Source of the DNA: an uncultured Lachnospiraceae bacterium
GTDB lineage: Bacteria; Bacillota; Clostridia; Lachnospirales; Lachnospiraceae
Direction: 5' to 3'
Assembly: GCA_910579465.1 (NCBI GenBank)
Contig: CAJTUB010000004.1
Location: forward strand, 436-64,435
Length of the DNA: 64,000 bases
Shown here one piece after another: positions 42,716-50,718 of this stretch. Below the pieces are notes generated by a model. That model saw only the letters and a program-made list of their open reading frames with translations. It had not been told where the DNA came from and did not search any database. Both the position numbers and the translations under genes were made by a program. Numbering within the stretch: position 1 is the first letter of the stretch; each line of letters opens with the position of its first letter.

Positions 42716-43100
42716 GGGCTGTCACACAAGGCGCGGCGCTCTTTTACAAGCAGTTAGAAGTCCCGAATAACTGTAAAGGGGAGAAACGCTGCCTTATTTT
42801 GCATTTGTCCGAAGGACCGCGGTTTTTAGCGCAGCCGGAATCACCTCTTAGGACCGCTTAGGCGCGAGGACGCTACCGAGCGGCTTAGCGGTACTTAGGG
42901 AAACGCTGATTAAAGCGTTTCCCGCGCCGGATTTGCGTTGCGAAGCAACATTCACCCCTGCAAATCCGTGCGCATCCGCCGGAGGCTCTGAGGAAGTCCG
43001 GCGGAGCGTTCGCGCCTGCAAAATAAGGCAGCGTTTCTCCTCTTTGCAGTATAAAGCCTTTTCTGCTTGTAAGAGAGCGCCGCGCCTTCTGCGGCAGCCC
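42716..43100 (+). repeat. Composite inverted repeat, copy E, interrupted by a second repeat
   Basis: Inner arms of 34 bp (42770-42803 and 43017-43050) pair with only two G-T wobbles. Outer arms of 38 bp (42716-42753 and 43063-43100) pair at about 34 positions, with GCGCGGCGCTC and CTTACAAGCAG segments. The core is on the plus strand and is split by a 92-bp insertion at 42899-42990. This is the largest and best-paired copy. Confidence 0.87.
42899..42990 (+). repeat. 92-bp structured repeat, copy 2, nested inside copy E
   Basis: It is inserted between CTTAG and AGGAAGTCCGG of the copy E core; the other four cores are uninterrupted there. It contains a perfect GGAAACGCT/AGCGTTTCC stem and a CGGATTTGC/GCAAATCCG stem with an inner TTGC-GAA-GCAA hairpin. 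The inner hairpin differs from copy 1 (CTGC-GAA-GCAG) by a compensatory pair. Confidence 0.78.
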
Positions 43101-43165
43101 TATAGAAAAGTTATCTGCAAAATATCGGGATTTCATTAAGAAAGTATAAATTTGCCATTGCCGTA

Positions 43166-43194
43166 TTGACGAAGAAAAAGCAATCTGTTATTTT
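43166..43194 (+). promoter_or_regulatory. Promoter of the MacB-like exporter gene
   Basis: TTGACG (43166-43171), a 17-bp spacer and TATTTT (43189-43194), about 50 bp upstream of ATG 43245. Confidence 0.65.
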
Positions 43195-43244
43195 ATAAGA
43201 GGTTACTGTGATAGCATTTGCAGACAAGGAAGCAGGAGGCTAGG

Positions 43245-46190
43245 ATGCTTACATTACGCAATATTGTAAAAGAGTATCGCGTAGGCGATATGAAGATTCC
43301 GGCATTGAAGGGCGTCAGTATTCAGTTCCGGAAGAGCGAATTTGTTTCTATTTTGGGACAGTCCGGCTGTGGAAAGACGACATTGTTGAATATTATCGGC
43401 GGGCTGGACCAGTATACGGAGGGCGACCTGATTATTAACGGGATTTCCACAAAGCGTTTCAAGGATGCGGACTGGGACAGCTACCGGAACCATTCCATCG
43501 GGTTTGTTTTCCAGAGCTATAACCTGATTCCGCACCAGACGGTGCTTTCGAATGTGGAGCTTGCTCTGACGCTGTCCGGCGTTTCGAAGTCAGAGCGGCG
43601 CAGAAGGGCAAAGGAGGCACTGGAAAAGGTCGGTCTCGGGGACCAGCTGAATAAGAAGCCGAACCAGATGTCCGGCGGGCAGATGCAGCGTGTGGCAATT
43701 GCGCGTGCTCTTGTCAATGACCCGGATATTCTGCTTGCCGACGAGCCGACAGGCGCGTTAGACAGCGAAACCAGCGTGCAGATTATGGAGATTCTGAAGG
43801 AGATTTCCAAGGATAAGCTGATTATTATGGTAACGCATAATCCGGACCTGGCGCAGCAGTATTCCAACCGCGTTGTAAGACTTTTAGACGGTAAGATTAT
43901 CAGCGATTCCGCACCGTATGAGGAGCAGGAAGAGGTGACGGAGCAGACGAAGAAGGAAAAGAAGGCAAAAAAAACCTCCATGTCCTTTCTTACGGCGCTG
44001 TCGCTGTCGTTCCATAACCTTCTGACAAAGAAGGGACGTACCTTTATGACGGCGTTTGCGGGCTCCATCGGTATTATCGGCATTGCGCTGATTCTCTCGG
44101 TGTCCACCGGCGTCCAGAAGTATATTGATTCGGTGCAGAGGGATACGCTGTCCAGCTATCCGATTACAATAGAGGCGGAGACGGTGGATTCTTCCGTGCT
44201 GTTTGCCGCCATGATGGGTCTGAATAAGGAAGGCGAGTCCTTAAATCCGCATGAGCTGGACCGGGTCTATGCCAATTCTACGATGTATGACATGATGAAC
44301 TCCTTAAACAATATGGAAACCAGGGCGAACAACCTGAAGAAGTTTAAGAAGTATCTGGAGGAGAATGAAGAGGTCCAGAAGTACATTTCTTCGGTGCAGT
44401 ATTCCTATGATATGGATATGAGCGTGTATACGAAGGATACGGACGGCAAGGTAATGAAGTCGGACGTGATGGAGCTGATGAGAAAGATGATGAATTCCTA
44501 TGGCATGTCCAGTACGATGATGGAGACCATGAGCTCTATGTCTGCGGGGATGAATGTCTGGAATGAGATGCTTTCCGGGGAGAACGGGGCTCCTGTCAGC
44601 GATATCGTGAAGGAACAGTACGATGTGATATACGGCAGATTCCCGGAGAATTATGACGAGGTTGTGCTGCTTGTCAACAGCAGAAATGAAATCAGCGATA
44701 TGGTACTCTATGCCATCGGTCTTACGACGATGGACGCGCTGATGGAGTCAATGCAGGCAACGATGAACGGGGAGGAGATTACGCAGGACCTCGGGCCGTG
44801 GAGCTATGAGGAAATCTGTAATATGACCTTCCGCGTCATTCCGGGAGCGGAAAAGTACCGGAAGCAGAGCGACGGAAGCTACGCAGACCTGACTGCGAGC
44901 GAAGCAGGACTTTCCTATCTTTATGAAAATGCGGGCTTTGATTTGAAAATCGTCGGCATTTTAAGACCGAATAAGGACGCCGTGGCGGTTTCGATGGACG
45001 GCGCGATTGCCTATACGGCGGCACTGACCGAGTATGTGATGCAGATGAACAGCGATTCCGAGGTATTGAAGGCACAGCTTGCGGATAAGAGTACGGATAT
45101 CCTGACGGGGCTGCCGTTCGAGACCGGCGAGGAGGAGGAGCTTTCCGCGGAGCAGAAGATGGCGGAGGTAAAGGCGTATTTTTCGGGCCTTACGGACAAT
45201 GAAAAGGCCGCTCTGTACGGTGAAATCATGTCTGCGCCGTCGGCTGCCTATCTGCAGCAGGCAGTTACTGCACAGCTTTCTGTTATGGGAGAGGCAGAGC
45301 TCCGTGCAATGCTGATACAGGCATTTTCCCAGCAGATGGGCGTGGAGGCTGCACAGATAGAAGATTATGTAATGAAGATGGACGCAGAGACGCTGCAGAT
45401 GTACGCGACGCAGGTCATATCCGCGATGGTGACGGCAGAGTATGCGAAAACCGTGCAGGCGAACCTTGGCACAATGACGGTAGAGCAGCTTGCGGCATTG
45501 TTTGATGCGGCGGAGTTTACGGTGGAGGAATATGCAGGATTTTATGAGGCTTATTTCCCGAAGGGAGTCTCCGAGTCCACCTATGAGGAGAATTTAAAGC
45601 TCCTTGGCTATGCGGACTTTGAGAGTCCGTCGAAGATTAACATTTATGCGGAAACCTTTGAAAATAAGGATAAGATTGCGGATTTGATAGAGGAATATAA
45701 TAAAGCGGCGGCAGAGGAGGATGTCATTGAATATACTGACTATGTAGCGCTTCTGATGTCCTCGATTACGACGGTAATCAATGCGATTTCGTATGTATTG
45801 ATTGCGTTTGTTGCAATTTCCCTTGTTGTGTCCTCGATTATGATCGGGATTATTACCTATATCTCCGTGCTGGAGCGTATCAAGGAAATCGGCATTCTTC
45901 GTGCAATCGGCGCGTCGAAGCGGGATATCTCCCGCGTGTTTAATGCGGAAACGATTATCGTGGGCTTTACGTCGGGAGCAATCGGTATTCTGGTAACGCT
46001 GGCGCTGATTGTAATCATTAACATTATCCTGCATTCCGTGACCGGAATTGCAACCCTGAGCGCGGTGCTTCCTCCGGCGGCAGCTGCAATCCTTGTGCTG
46101 ATTAGTATGATGCTGACGCTGATTGCGGGACTGTTCCCGGCAAAGGTAGCGGCAAAGAAGGATCCGGTCATTGCCCTCAGAAGTGAGTAA
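43245..46190 (+). CDS. Fused ABC ATPase and FtsX/MacB-type permease
   Basis: This 981-residue protein starts with an ABC domain (about 1-230): Walker A GQSGCGKTT, signature MSGGQMQRVAIARALV, Walker B ILLADEPTGALD. After a Lys/Glu-rich linker comes one transmembrane helix (near 280-300, FAGSIGIIGIALILSVS). A long extracellular region of about 500 residues, rich in Met, Glu and Ala, follows, then three C-terminal helices of the FtsX type ending near LIAGLFPAKVAAKKDPVIALRSE. MacB-type systems act as mechanotransmitters or exporters of peptides and lipoproteins. No membrane-fusion partner gene is adjacent. CAGGAGG sets the start at 43245. Confidence 0.9.
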   Translation: MLTLRNIVKEYRVGDMKIPALKGVSIQFRKSEFVSILGQSGCGKTTLLNIIGGLDQYTEGDLIINGISTKRFKDADWDSYRNHSIGFVFQSYNLIPHQTVLSNVELALTLSGVSKSERRRRAKEALEKVGLGDQLNKKPNQMSGGQMQRVAIARALVNDPDILLADEPTGALDSETSVQIMEILKEISKDKLIIMVTHNPDLAQQYSNRVVRLLDGKIISDSAPYEEQEEVTEQTKKEKKAKKTSMSFLTALSLSFHNLLTKKGRTFMTAFAGSIGIIGIALILSVSTGVQKYIDSVQRDTLSSYPITIEAETVDSSVLFAAMMGLNKEGESLNPHELDRVYANSTMYDMMNSLNNMETRANNLKKFKKYLEENEEVQKYISSVQYSYDMDMSVYTKDTDGKVMKSDVMELMRKMMNSYGMSSTMMETMSSMSAGMNVWNEMLSGENGAPVSDIVKEQYDVIYGRFPENYDEVVLLVNSRNEISDMVLYAIGLTTMDALMESMQATMNGEEITQDLGPWSYEEICNMTFRVIPGAEKYRKQSDGSYADLTASEAGLSYLYENAGFDLKIVGILRPNKDAVAVSMDGAIAYTAALTEYVMQMNSDSEVLKAQLADKSTDILTGLPFETGEEEELSAEQKMAEVKAYFSGLTDNEKAALYGEIMSAPSAAYLQQAVTAQLSVMGEAELRAMLIQAFSQQMGVEAAQIEDYVMKMDAETLQMYATQVISAMVTAEYAKTVQANLGTMTVEQLAALFDAAEFTVEEYAGFYEAYFPKGVSESTYEENLKLLGYADFESPSKINIYAETFENKDKIADLIEEYNKAAAEEDVIEYTDYVALLMSSITTVINAISYVLIAFVAISLVVSSIMIGIITYISVLERIKEIGILRAIGASKRDISRVFNAETIIVGFTSGAIGILVTLALIVIINIILHSVTGIATLSAVLPPAAAAILVLISMMLTLIAGLFPAKVAAKKDPVIALRSE

Positions 46191-46269
46191 GGGACGGGAA
46201 GGAATTCCGGGAGAAATGTTCCGTGAAAAGGACCGGAGTCGTATGGAAGAGTAAAAGAAAGCAAATAAT

Positions 46270-46309
46270 AAGGCGTCTGCCAGGAATCAGGTCCGGCAGA
46301 CGCCTTAGG
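46270..46309 (-). terminator. Terminator of the XRE regulator gene
   Basis: A 12-bp perfect stem (AAGGCGTCTGCC with its complement) is followed on the minus strand by a T-rich run. It overlaps the end of the regulator gene and may also stop the convergent exporter transcript. Confidence 0.75.
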
Positions 46310-46892
46310 CGTTTCTCCCGGCATTTGCCAGCTTCGCTGCGGTGTCAGACAGGAGAAGAAGCGCCTGGGACTTTAGCTCAAGGGAGGCATACATGCCCTT
46401 GGACGCGGCGGCTTCGGCGCTTTTTGCCATTTCAAGTGCTTTTTCATAGTCACCCTCTGCACACAGAGAGGCGGCAAGCCGCAGTGCAGTCTTGGCAGAA
46501 AGAGCGGCAGCTTCGTCTGCCAGCGGGGAATCCGGTGGAAGCGAAGCAAGCAGGTCATAGGCTCTGGCATCCTCTTCGGCAAGGTAAGCCTTTTTTGCCT
46601 CAAAGAAGATAAAAGGGTCGGATGTTGCGGGGGAGGCAAGCCGTTCTTCTTCCGTACTGCCGGGAGAAGCCTGCTCTGCCGTGTCAGGCGCGTCCGTCTG
46701 CAGCAGGGCGGCAGGCGGAAGTCCTAACACTCCGGCGAGGTAGGTCAGGGTCTTCATGGAAGGGACGGCGCTGCCGCTTTCAATCTGGCTCAGCATATTT
46801 CTCGTAATGAAGGTCCCTACCACTTCATTCTGGGTCATTTTTTTTGCAAGGCGCGCTTCTTTGATGCGCTGTCCGAGAAGTTTTGGATCCAT
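46305..46892 (-). CDS. XRE-family helix-turn-helix regulator
   Basis: This is a 195-residue protein. The N-terminal helix-turn-helix (about residues 7-62) reads KKMTQNEVVGTFITRNMLSQIESG and SMKTLTYLAGVLGLPPAALL. The C-terminal part (about 95-190) is Ala-rich and helical, possibly TPR-like, ending LSDTAAKLANAG. It is divergent from the NfeD-flotillin operon. A 17-bp palindrome in its own leader is repeated in the operon leader, so autoregulation and control of that operon are likely. GGAGGT precedes the ATG. Confidence 0.88.
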   Translation of the reverse strand: MDPKLLGQRIKEARLAKKMTQNEVVGTFITRNMLSQIESGSAVPSMKTLTYLAGVLGLPPAALLQTDAPDTAEQASPGSTEEERLASPATSDPFIFFEAKKAYLAEEDARAYDLLASLPPDSPLADEAAALSAKTALRLAASLCAEGDYEKALEMAKSAEAAASKGMYASLELKSQALLLLSDTAAKLANAGRNA

Positions 46893-46906
46893 AGTACCTC
46901 CTTGAA

Positions 46907-46923
46907 AGTAAATGTGATTTACT
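46907..46923. promoter_or_regulatory. Candidate operator 1 for the XRE regulator
   Basis: AGTAAATGTGATTTACT is a perfect 7-bp inverted repeat with a 3-bp centre. It lies between the -10 box and the ribosome site of the regulator gene, where a bound protein would block initiation. Confidence 0.65.
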
Positions 46924-46925
46924 CT

Positions 46926-46953
46926 ATTATATCATAAAAAGTAAGAAATGCAA
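46926..46953 (-). promoter_or_regulatory. Promoter of the XRE regulator gene
   Basis: On the minus strand TTGCAT (46948-46953) and a perfect TATAAT (46926-46931) are 16 bp apart, immediately upstream of operator 1. Confidence 0.75.
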
Positions 46954-47012
46954 GTATTCAAAAAAGAAAATATGGAAAATACCGTAAAAAGGAAAAAAAT
47001 TGTCAAATGCCA

Positions 47013-47041
47013 TTGACAATTTTTTGATAACATGATATTAT
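47013..47041 (+). promoter_or_regulatory. Strong promoter of the NfeD-flotillin operon
   Basis: A consensus TTGACA (47013-47018), a 17-bp spacer and TATTAT (47036-47041). The -35 box lies in an AAATTGTCAA/TTGACAATTT inverted repeat (46997-47022). Confidence 0.85.
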
Positions 47042-47043
47042 GT

Positions 47044-47060
47044 AGTAAATTAAATTTACC
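47044..47060. promoter_or_regulatory. Candidate operator 2 for the XRE regulator
   Basis: AGTAAATTAAATTTACC matches operator 1 in both half sites (AGTAAAT and ATTTAC) with the same 3-bp centre, and sits in the same position just downstream of the -10 box of the divergent operon. Confidence 0.65.
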
Positions 47061-47090
47061 TCTTGCTTTGTCAGGGGAGAAGGAGGGACT

Positions 47091-47732
47091 ATGGAGGCTT
47101 GGTGGGAATCGCTTGATATTCTGCAGAGAGTCCTTTACTGTATTGCAGTTCCGGCAACGCTGCTTTTGATTTTGCAGACAGTGATGGTGATTCTGGGGTT
47201 CGGGGACAGCGGCGCCGGGGTAAATCCCAGCGATACTTCCGGACTGGACCTGGATATTCCGGAGGACATCCAGCCGGGGGATTTTCCAGATATGGAAATA
47301 GGAGAAGCAGGCTCCGGCGACTTCGGAAGCCTGAAGCTTTTTACCATGCAGGGAGCTGTTGCCTTTCTGGCTACATTTTCATGGGTGGCTCTTGTATGCG
47401 TAAATGCTAAGCTGCCGGAGGCGGCGGCACTGCTTATCGGCTTTGTCTGTGGTGCGGCTATGATGTATGCGGTTGCAAAGCTTCTGCAGCTTATGGCGCG
47501 TCTCGCGGAAAACGGTACTTTCCGTCTGAAATCGGTAATCGGGGAAGCAGCACAGGTGTATGTGACGATTCTGCCGTCCGGGGAAAACGGAGGCAAGGTA
47601 ACGCTGAAAAGCTCCTCGCGTTTTGCAGAGCTGGATGCGATTACGGAGGGAGCAGAAGCAATCCCGACCGGCTGTACGGTACGGATTGTGGATGTGCGCG
47701 GAGATGTTGTTGTAGTGGAGAGGGAACAGTAG
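47091..47732 (+). CDS. NfeD-like membrane protein
   Basis: This is a 213-residue protein. There is one helix near the N terminus (about 12-36) and two or three more between about 80 and 135. A C-terminal OB-fold-like domain contains LKSVIGEAAQVYVTILPSGENGG and CTVRIVDVRGDVVVVE. A poorly conserved acidic loop rich in Asp, Pro and Gly lies between the first two membrane regions. NfeD proteins pair with flotillins in membrane microdomains, as the next gene confirms. GAAGGAGGG precedes the ATG. Confidence 0.85.
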   Translation: MEAWWESLDILQRVLYCIAVPATLLLILQTVMVILGFGDSGAGVNPSDTSGLDLDIPEDIQPGDFPDMEIGEAGSGDFGSLKLFTMQGAVAFLATFSWVALVCVNAKLPEAAALLIGFVCGAAMMYAVAKLLQLMARLAENGTFRLKSVIGEAAQVYVTILPSGENGGKVTLKSSSRFAELDAITEGAEAIPTGCTVRIVDVRGDVVVVEREQ

Positions 47733-47765
47733 CTCTGGAGTATAAGATTAAAGGAGGACTTAACA

Positions 47766-49163
47766 ATGGGAATGGACACTCTGATTCTGGTCAGTGTAGT
47801 GGTACTTATTTTCTTTGCGGCGTTTGCAGGCATTTTATCACGCTATCGCAAGTGCCCGTCAGATAAGGTCATGGTAATCTATGGTAAGGTCGGTACAGAC
47901 AGGGACGGGCAGCCGAGGAGCGCAAAGTGTATCCACGGCGGCGCGGCGTTTATCGTGCCGGTTATCCAGTCGTTCCAGTATCTTGACTTAACGCCTATTT
48001 CGTTAAATGTAGATTTAAGAAATGCGCTTTCTAAGCAGAATATCCGTGTTGACGTGCCGTCCCGGTTTACGGTCGGCATTTCCACCGAGGACGGTGTGAT
48101 GCAGAATGCGGCGGAGCGTTTGCTTGGCCTGAAGCTGAATGAGATCCAGGAGCTGGCGAAGGATATTATTTTCGGTCAGCTGCGTCTGGTCATTGCCACG
48201 ATGGAAATCGAGGAAATCAATACGGACCGTGACAAGTTCCTTGTGGCAGTATCAAAGAACGTGGAAATCGAGTTAAAGAAAATCGGTCTCCGTCTGATTA
48301 ACGTAAACGTAACGGATATTACAGATGAGTCCGGCTATATCGAGGCGCTTGGAAAAGAAGCTGCCGCAAAGGCAATCAACGATGCGAAGAAAAATGTCGC
48401 CGAGAAGGACAGGGATGGTGAAATCGGCCAGGCAATGGCAAGGAAGGACCAGCGTATCCAGGTGGCTGCAGCGGATGCGAGCGCCATCCAGGGCGAGAAT
48501 GACGCGAAGATTGAGGTAGCACAGTCCGAGGCAAACCGCCGTGAAAAGGAGGCAGAGGCGCTCCGTATTGCAACCGCGGCAGAGGCGGTGCAGGCGGCAA
48601 AGGCAAAGCAGGAGGCGTACATTGCACAGCAGGAGGCGGAGCAGACACGTGCGCAGCTTGAAATGGCAACCCAGCAGGCAGACGTCATCGTAAAGGCGCA
48701 GATTGCAAAGGAGCAGGCGCAGATTGCCGCAGATGCGGAGGCAGAGGTAGCAAGACGTAAGGCGCAGGGTGAAGCAGACGCAACCTTTGCAAGAATGTCG
48801 GCAGAGGCACGCGGTACGCAGGAGATTCTGGAGAAGCAGGCAGAAGGTATGCGTAAGCTCGTAGAAGCCGCAGGCGGAGACGCGGACAATGCCGTGAAGC
48901 TGATTCTTGCCGATAAGATGGAGCAGCTGCTGCAGATTCAGGTAGAGGCAATTAAGAATATTAAGATTGATAAGGTAACGGTATGGGACGGCGGCAAAAA
49001 CGGAGACGGGAAAACCGCGACGTCGGGCTTCCTCTCCGGGATGATGCAGGCGGTGCCGCCGTTAAACGAGGTGTTTAAGCAGGTAGGCATGGAGCTTCCG
49101 GGCTTTCTCGGAAAGGAAAAGGAAGCAGAGGCTGCCGCGGACGGGACAGAACAGGCGGAGTAG
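47766..49163 (+). CDS. floT: Flotillin (SPFH-domain protein)
   Basis: This is a 465-residue protein. An N-terminal hydrophobic segment (about 5-22) anchors it to the membrane. The SPFH domain (about 25-200) starts KCPSDKVMVIYGKVG, followed by a long Ala/Glu-rich coiled coil (about 200-380) with AEAEVARRKAQGEADATFARM-type heptads. The C terminus is short and acidic. Bacterial flotillins organise functional membrane microdomains and modulate fluidity. It lies 33 bp after the NfeD gene, as in B. subtilis yuaF-floT. AAAGGAGG precedes the ATG. Confidence 0.93.
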   Translation: MGMDTLILVSVVVLIFFAAFAGILSRYRKCPSDKVMVIYGKVGTDRDGQPRSAKCIHGGAAFIVPVIQSFQYLDLTPISLNVDLRNALSKQNIRVDVPSRFTVGISTEDGVMQNAAERLLGLKLNEIQELAKDIIFGQLRLVIATMEIEEINTDRDKFLVAVSKNVEIELKKIGLRLINVNVTDITDESGYIEALGKEAAAKAINDAKKNVAEKDRDGEIGQAMARKDQRIQVAAADASAIQGENDAKIEVAQSEANRREKEAEALRIATAAEAVQAAKAKQEAYIAQQEAEQTRAQLEMATQQADVIVKAQIAKEQAQIAADAEAEVARRKAQGEADATFARMSAEARGTQEILEKQAEGMRKLVEAAGGDADNAVKLILADKMEQLLQIQVEAIKNIKIDKVTVWDGGKNGDGKTATSGFLSGMMQAVPPLNEVFKQVGMELPGFLGKEKEAEAAADGTEQAE

Positions 49164-49188
49164 GCTGCTATGAAAGCGGGGCGAAAAA

Positions 49189-50619
49189 ATGAAAAGAAAA
49201 ATGATGCTTGTCGGAATGTCGTTAGCGCTCCTTGCTGTTTCCGCCTGCAATACCTCTGATACACCCTCTGGCAGCGTTACGCCGGGGATTACCGGGGCTG
49301 CCCTGACAAAAGCTCCGGAGAAAACCCCGACGGAGGCTCCGGTAAAAGCGACGGGAGCTCCGGAGAAAACCCCGACAGAAGCTCCGGCAAAGACGCCGAC
49401 AGGAACCCCGGACGCGGAAGCAAAACCGGCCACGGACGAGGAACTGTTTGAGTATGTAATAGCGAAGTGGAAGCAGGGGAAGGCCGGGGAGCTGTATGAA
49501 TATGCCGATGCCAGTCTGGCGGCTATTCTGGACAGGGATGGTTTTGCGTATCTGTTTGACAGCGTTTCTGATATCGGCGGGGCATTGAACGGGGTGACGG
49601 ATAAAAAATCCGGTACGGCAAATGGTATTACCACATATACGGCAAAGCTGGATTTTGAGTATATTACCGCAAACCTGGCAATTTCATTTGCAGATTCGAA
49701 GCTATGCTCTTTTAACCGCAATGTTTATTTTAAGGATACGTTTGAAATCGACCGCGGCGACGGCAGGATGGAACGGTATTTTGTTTTGGAAAACGACGGA
49801 CATAGGCTCAATGCGGTTTATACCTATGTGAACGATGGCAAGCCGCATCCGGCGGTATTGCTGATTGCAGGCTCCGGTCCCGGCGATTACAATGAGACGG
49901 TCGGGCTTCTTACCCCGTTTGAGGATATCGCGCTCGGGCTTGCGGAAAACGGAATCAATTCGCTCCGTGTGGATAAAAGGACCCTGAACTATGCGTCTGA
50001 TTTCGGGATAACGTCCGGCATGGAGCAGGAGTATGGAAGCGACTGCAACGCCGCGATAGAGTTTTTGAAAAAGGAAAATATATCCGGGCTCTATCTGCTC
50101 GGGCACAGCCTCGGCGGGCAGATTGCGGCGGAGCTTGCAGACGGTAATGGCGATATTGACGGAATGATTTTGTTTAACAGCTCTGCCCGCCATCTTGCCG
50201 ATATTGCCTGTGACCAATACACGCGGCTTGATTCTGCAAACAAGGCTGCCTATCTTGCCCATGCCGCGGCTGCCAAGGCCGCAGTTGCGGATACGGCGCA
50301 GGGGGCTTACTATTACAACGCAAGTGATTATTACTGGGCTTCCTACAATCAGCTTGATACCATAAAGAGCGTGAAGGACGCGGGGATTAAGACACTGATT
50401 ATCAACAGCAGGTTTGACAACCAGATTTTTGATGCTGACATTGAACTGTGGGAAAGCCACCTTTCGGATAACGAAAACGTAGCTATCCGCGTGTTTGATG
50501 ATATCAGCCACTTCGGCTATAAGATTGATACAACCGATTCGCTGTCGGTATACAGGCGGGTTGATTTCCCGGAGGAGCTTATCAGGACCTTTTCGGACTT
50601 TGTCAGGGAAATGCCTTAA
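49189..50619 (+). CDS. Lipoprotein with DUF3887-like and alpha/beta-hydrolase domains
   Basis: This is a 476-residue protein. The signal peptide ends LLAVSAC, with Cys20 lipidated. A Pro/Thr/Ala-rich repeat linker (about 38-80, with APEKTPTEAP units) follows, then a DUF3887-like domain (about 82-175). The alpha/beta hydrolase has its nucleophile in GHS307LGG and a C-terminal His in DDISHFGYK. It probably acts on an extracellular ester or peptide; the substrate is unknown. It starts 25 bp after the flotillin gene but has only a weak ribosome site (CGGGGCG). Confidence 0.85.
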   Translation: MKRKMMLVGMSLALLAVSACNTSDTPSGSVTPGITGAALTKAPEKTPTEAPVKATGAPEKTPTEAPAKTPTGTPDAEAKPATDEELFEYVIAKWKQGKAGELYEYADASLAAILDRDGFAYLFDSVSDIGGALNGVTDKKSGTANGITTYTAKLDFEYITANLAISFADSKLCSFNRNVYFKDTFEIDRGDGRMERYFVLENDGHRLNAVYTYVNDGKPHPAVLLIAGSGPGDYNETVGLLTPFEDIALGLAENGINSLRVDKRTLNYASDFGITSGMEQEYGSDCNAAIEFLKKENISGLYLLGHSLGGQIAAELADGNGDIDGMILFNSSARHLADIACDQYTRLDSANKAAYLAHAAAAKAAVADTAQGAYYYNASDYYWASYNQLDTIKSVKDAGIKTLIINSRFDNQIFDADIELWESHLSDNENVAIRVFDDISHFGYKIDTTDSLSVYRRVDFPEELIRTFSDFVREMP

Positions 50620-50668
50620 TCAGCGCTTCCTTAAGAAAAAGGAGAAAATATCTTAGGACGATTGATTT

Positions 50669-50697
50669 TTGACACCCGGCTCCTGATATGGTAAGAT
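50669..50697 (+). promoter_or_regulatory. Promoter of the nuclease-helicase gene
   Basis: A consensus TTGACA (50669-50674), a 17-bp spacer and TAAGAT (50692-50697), about 22 bp upstream of the TTG start. Confidence 0.8.
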
Positions 50698-50718
50698 AGA
50701 GGTATCGGGGGTGACAGC

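Noticed and set aside
42435..43136. Two minus-strand frames (77 and 83 codons) whose C-terminal parts resemble each other.
   Set aside because: The similarity is explained by the shared 92-bp DNA repeat; neither has a ribosome site.
42000..43200. Cluster of repeats considered as a CRISPR array or replication origin.
   Set aside because: The repeats are long, palindromic and irregularly spaced, with no short direct repeat and spacer pattern and no DnaA-box cluster.
49702..50511. Minus-strand frame of 269 codons opposite the lipoprotein hydrolase.
   Set aside because: A shadow of the hydrolase; no ribosome site or domain.
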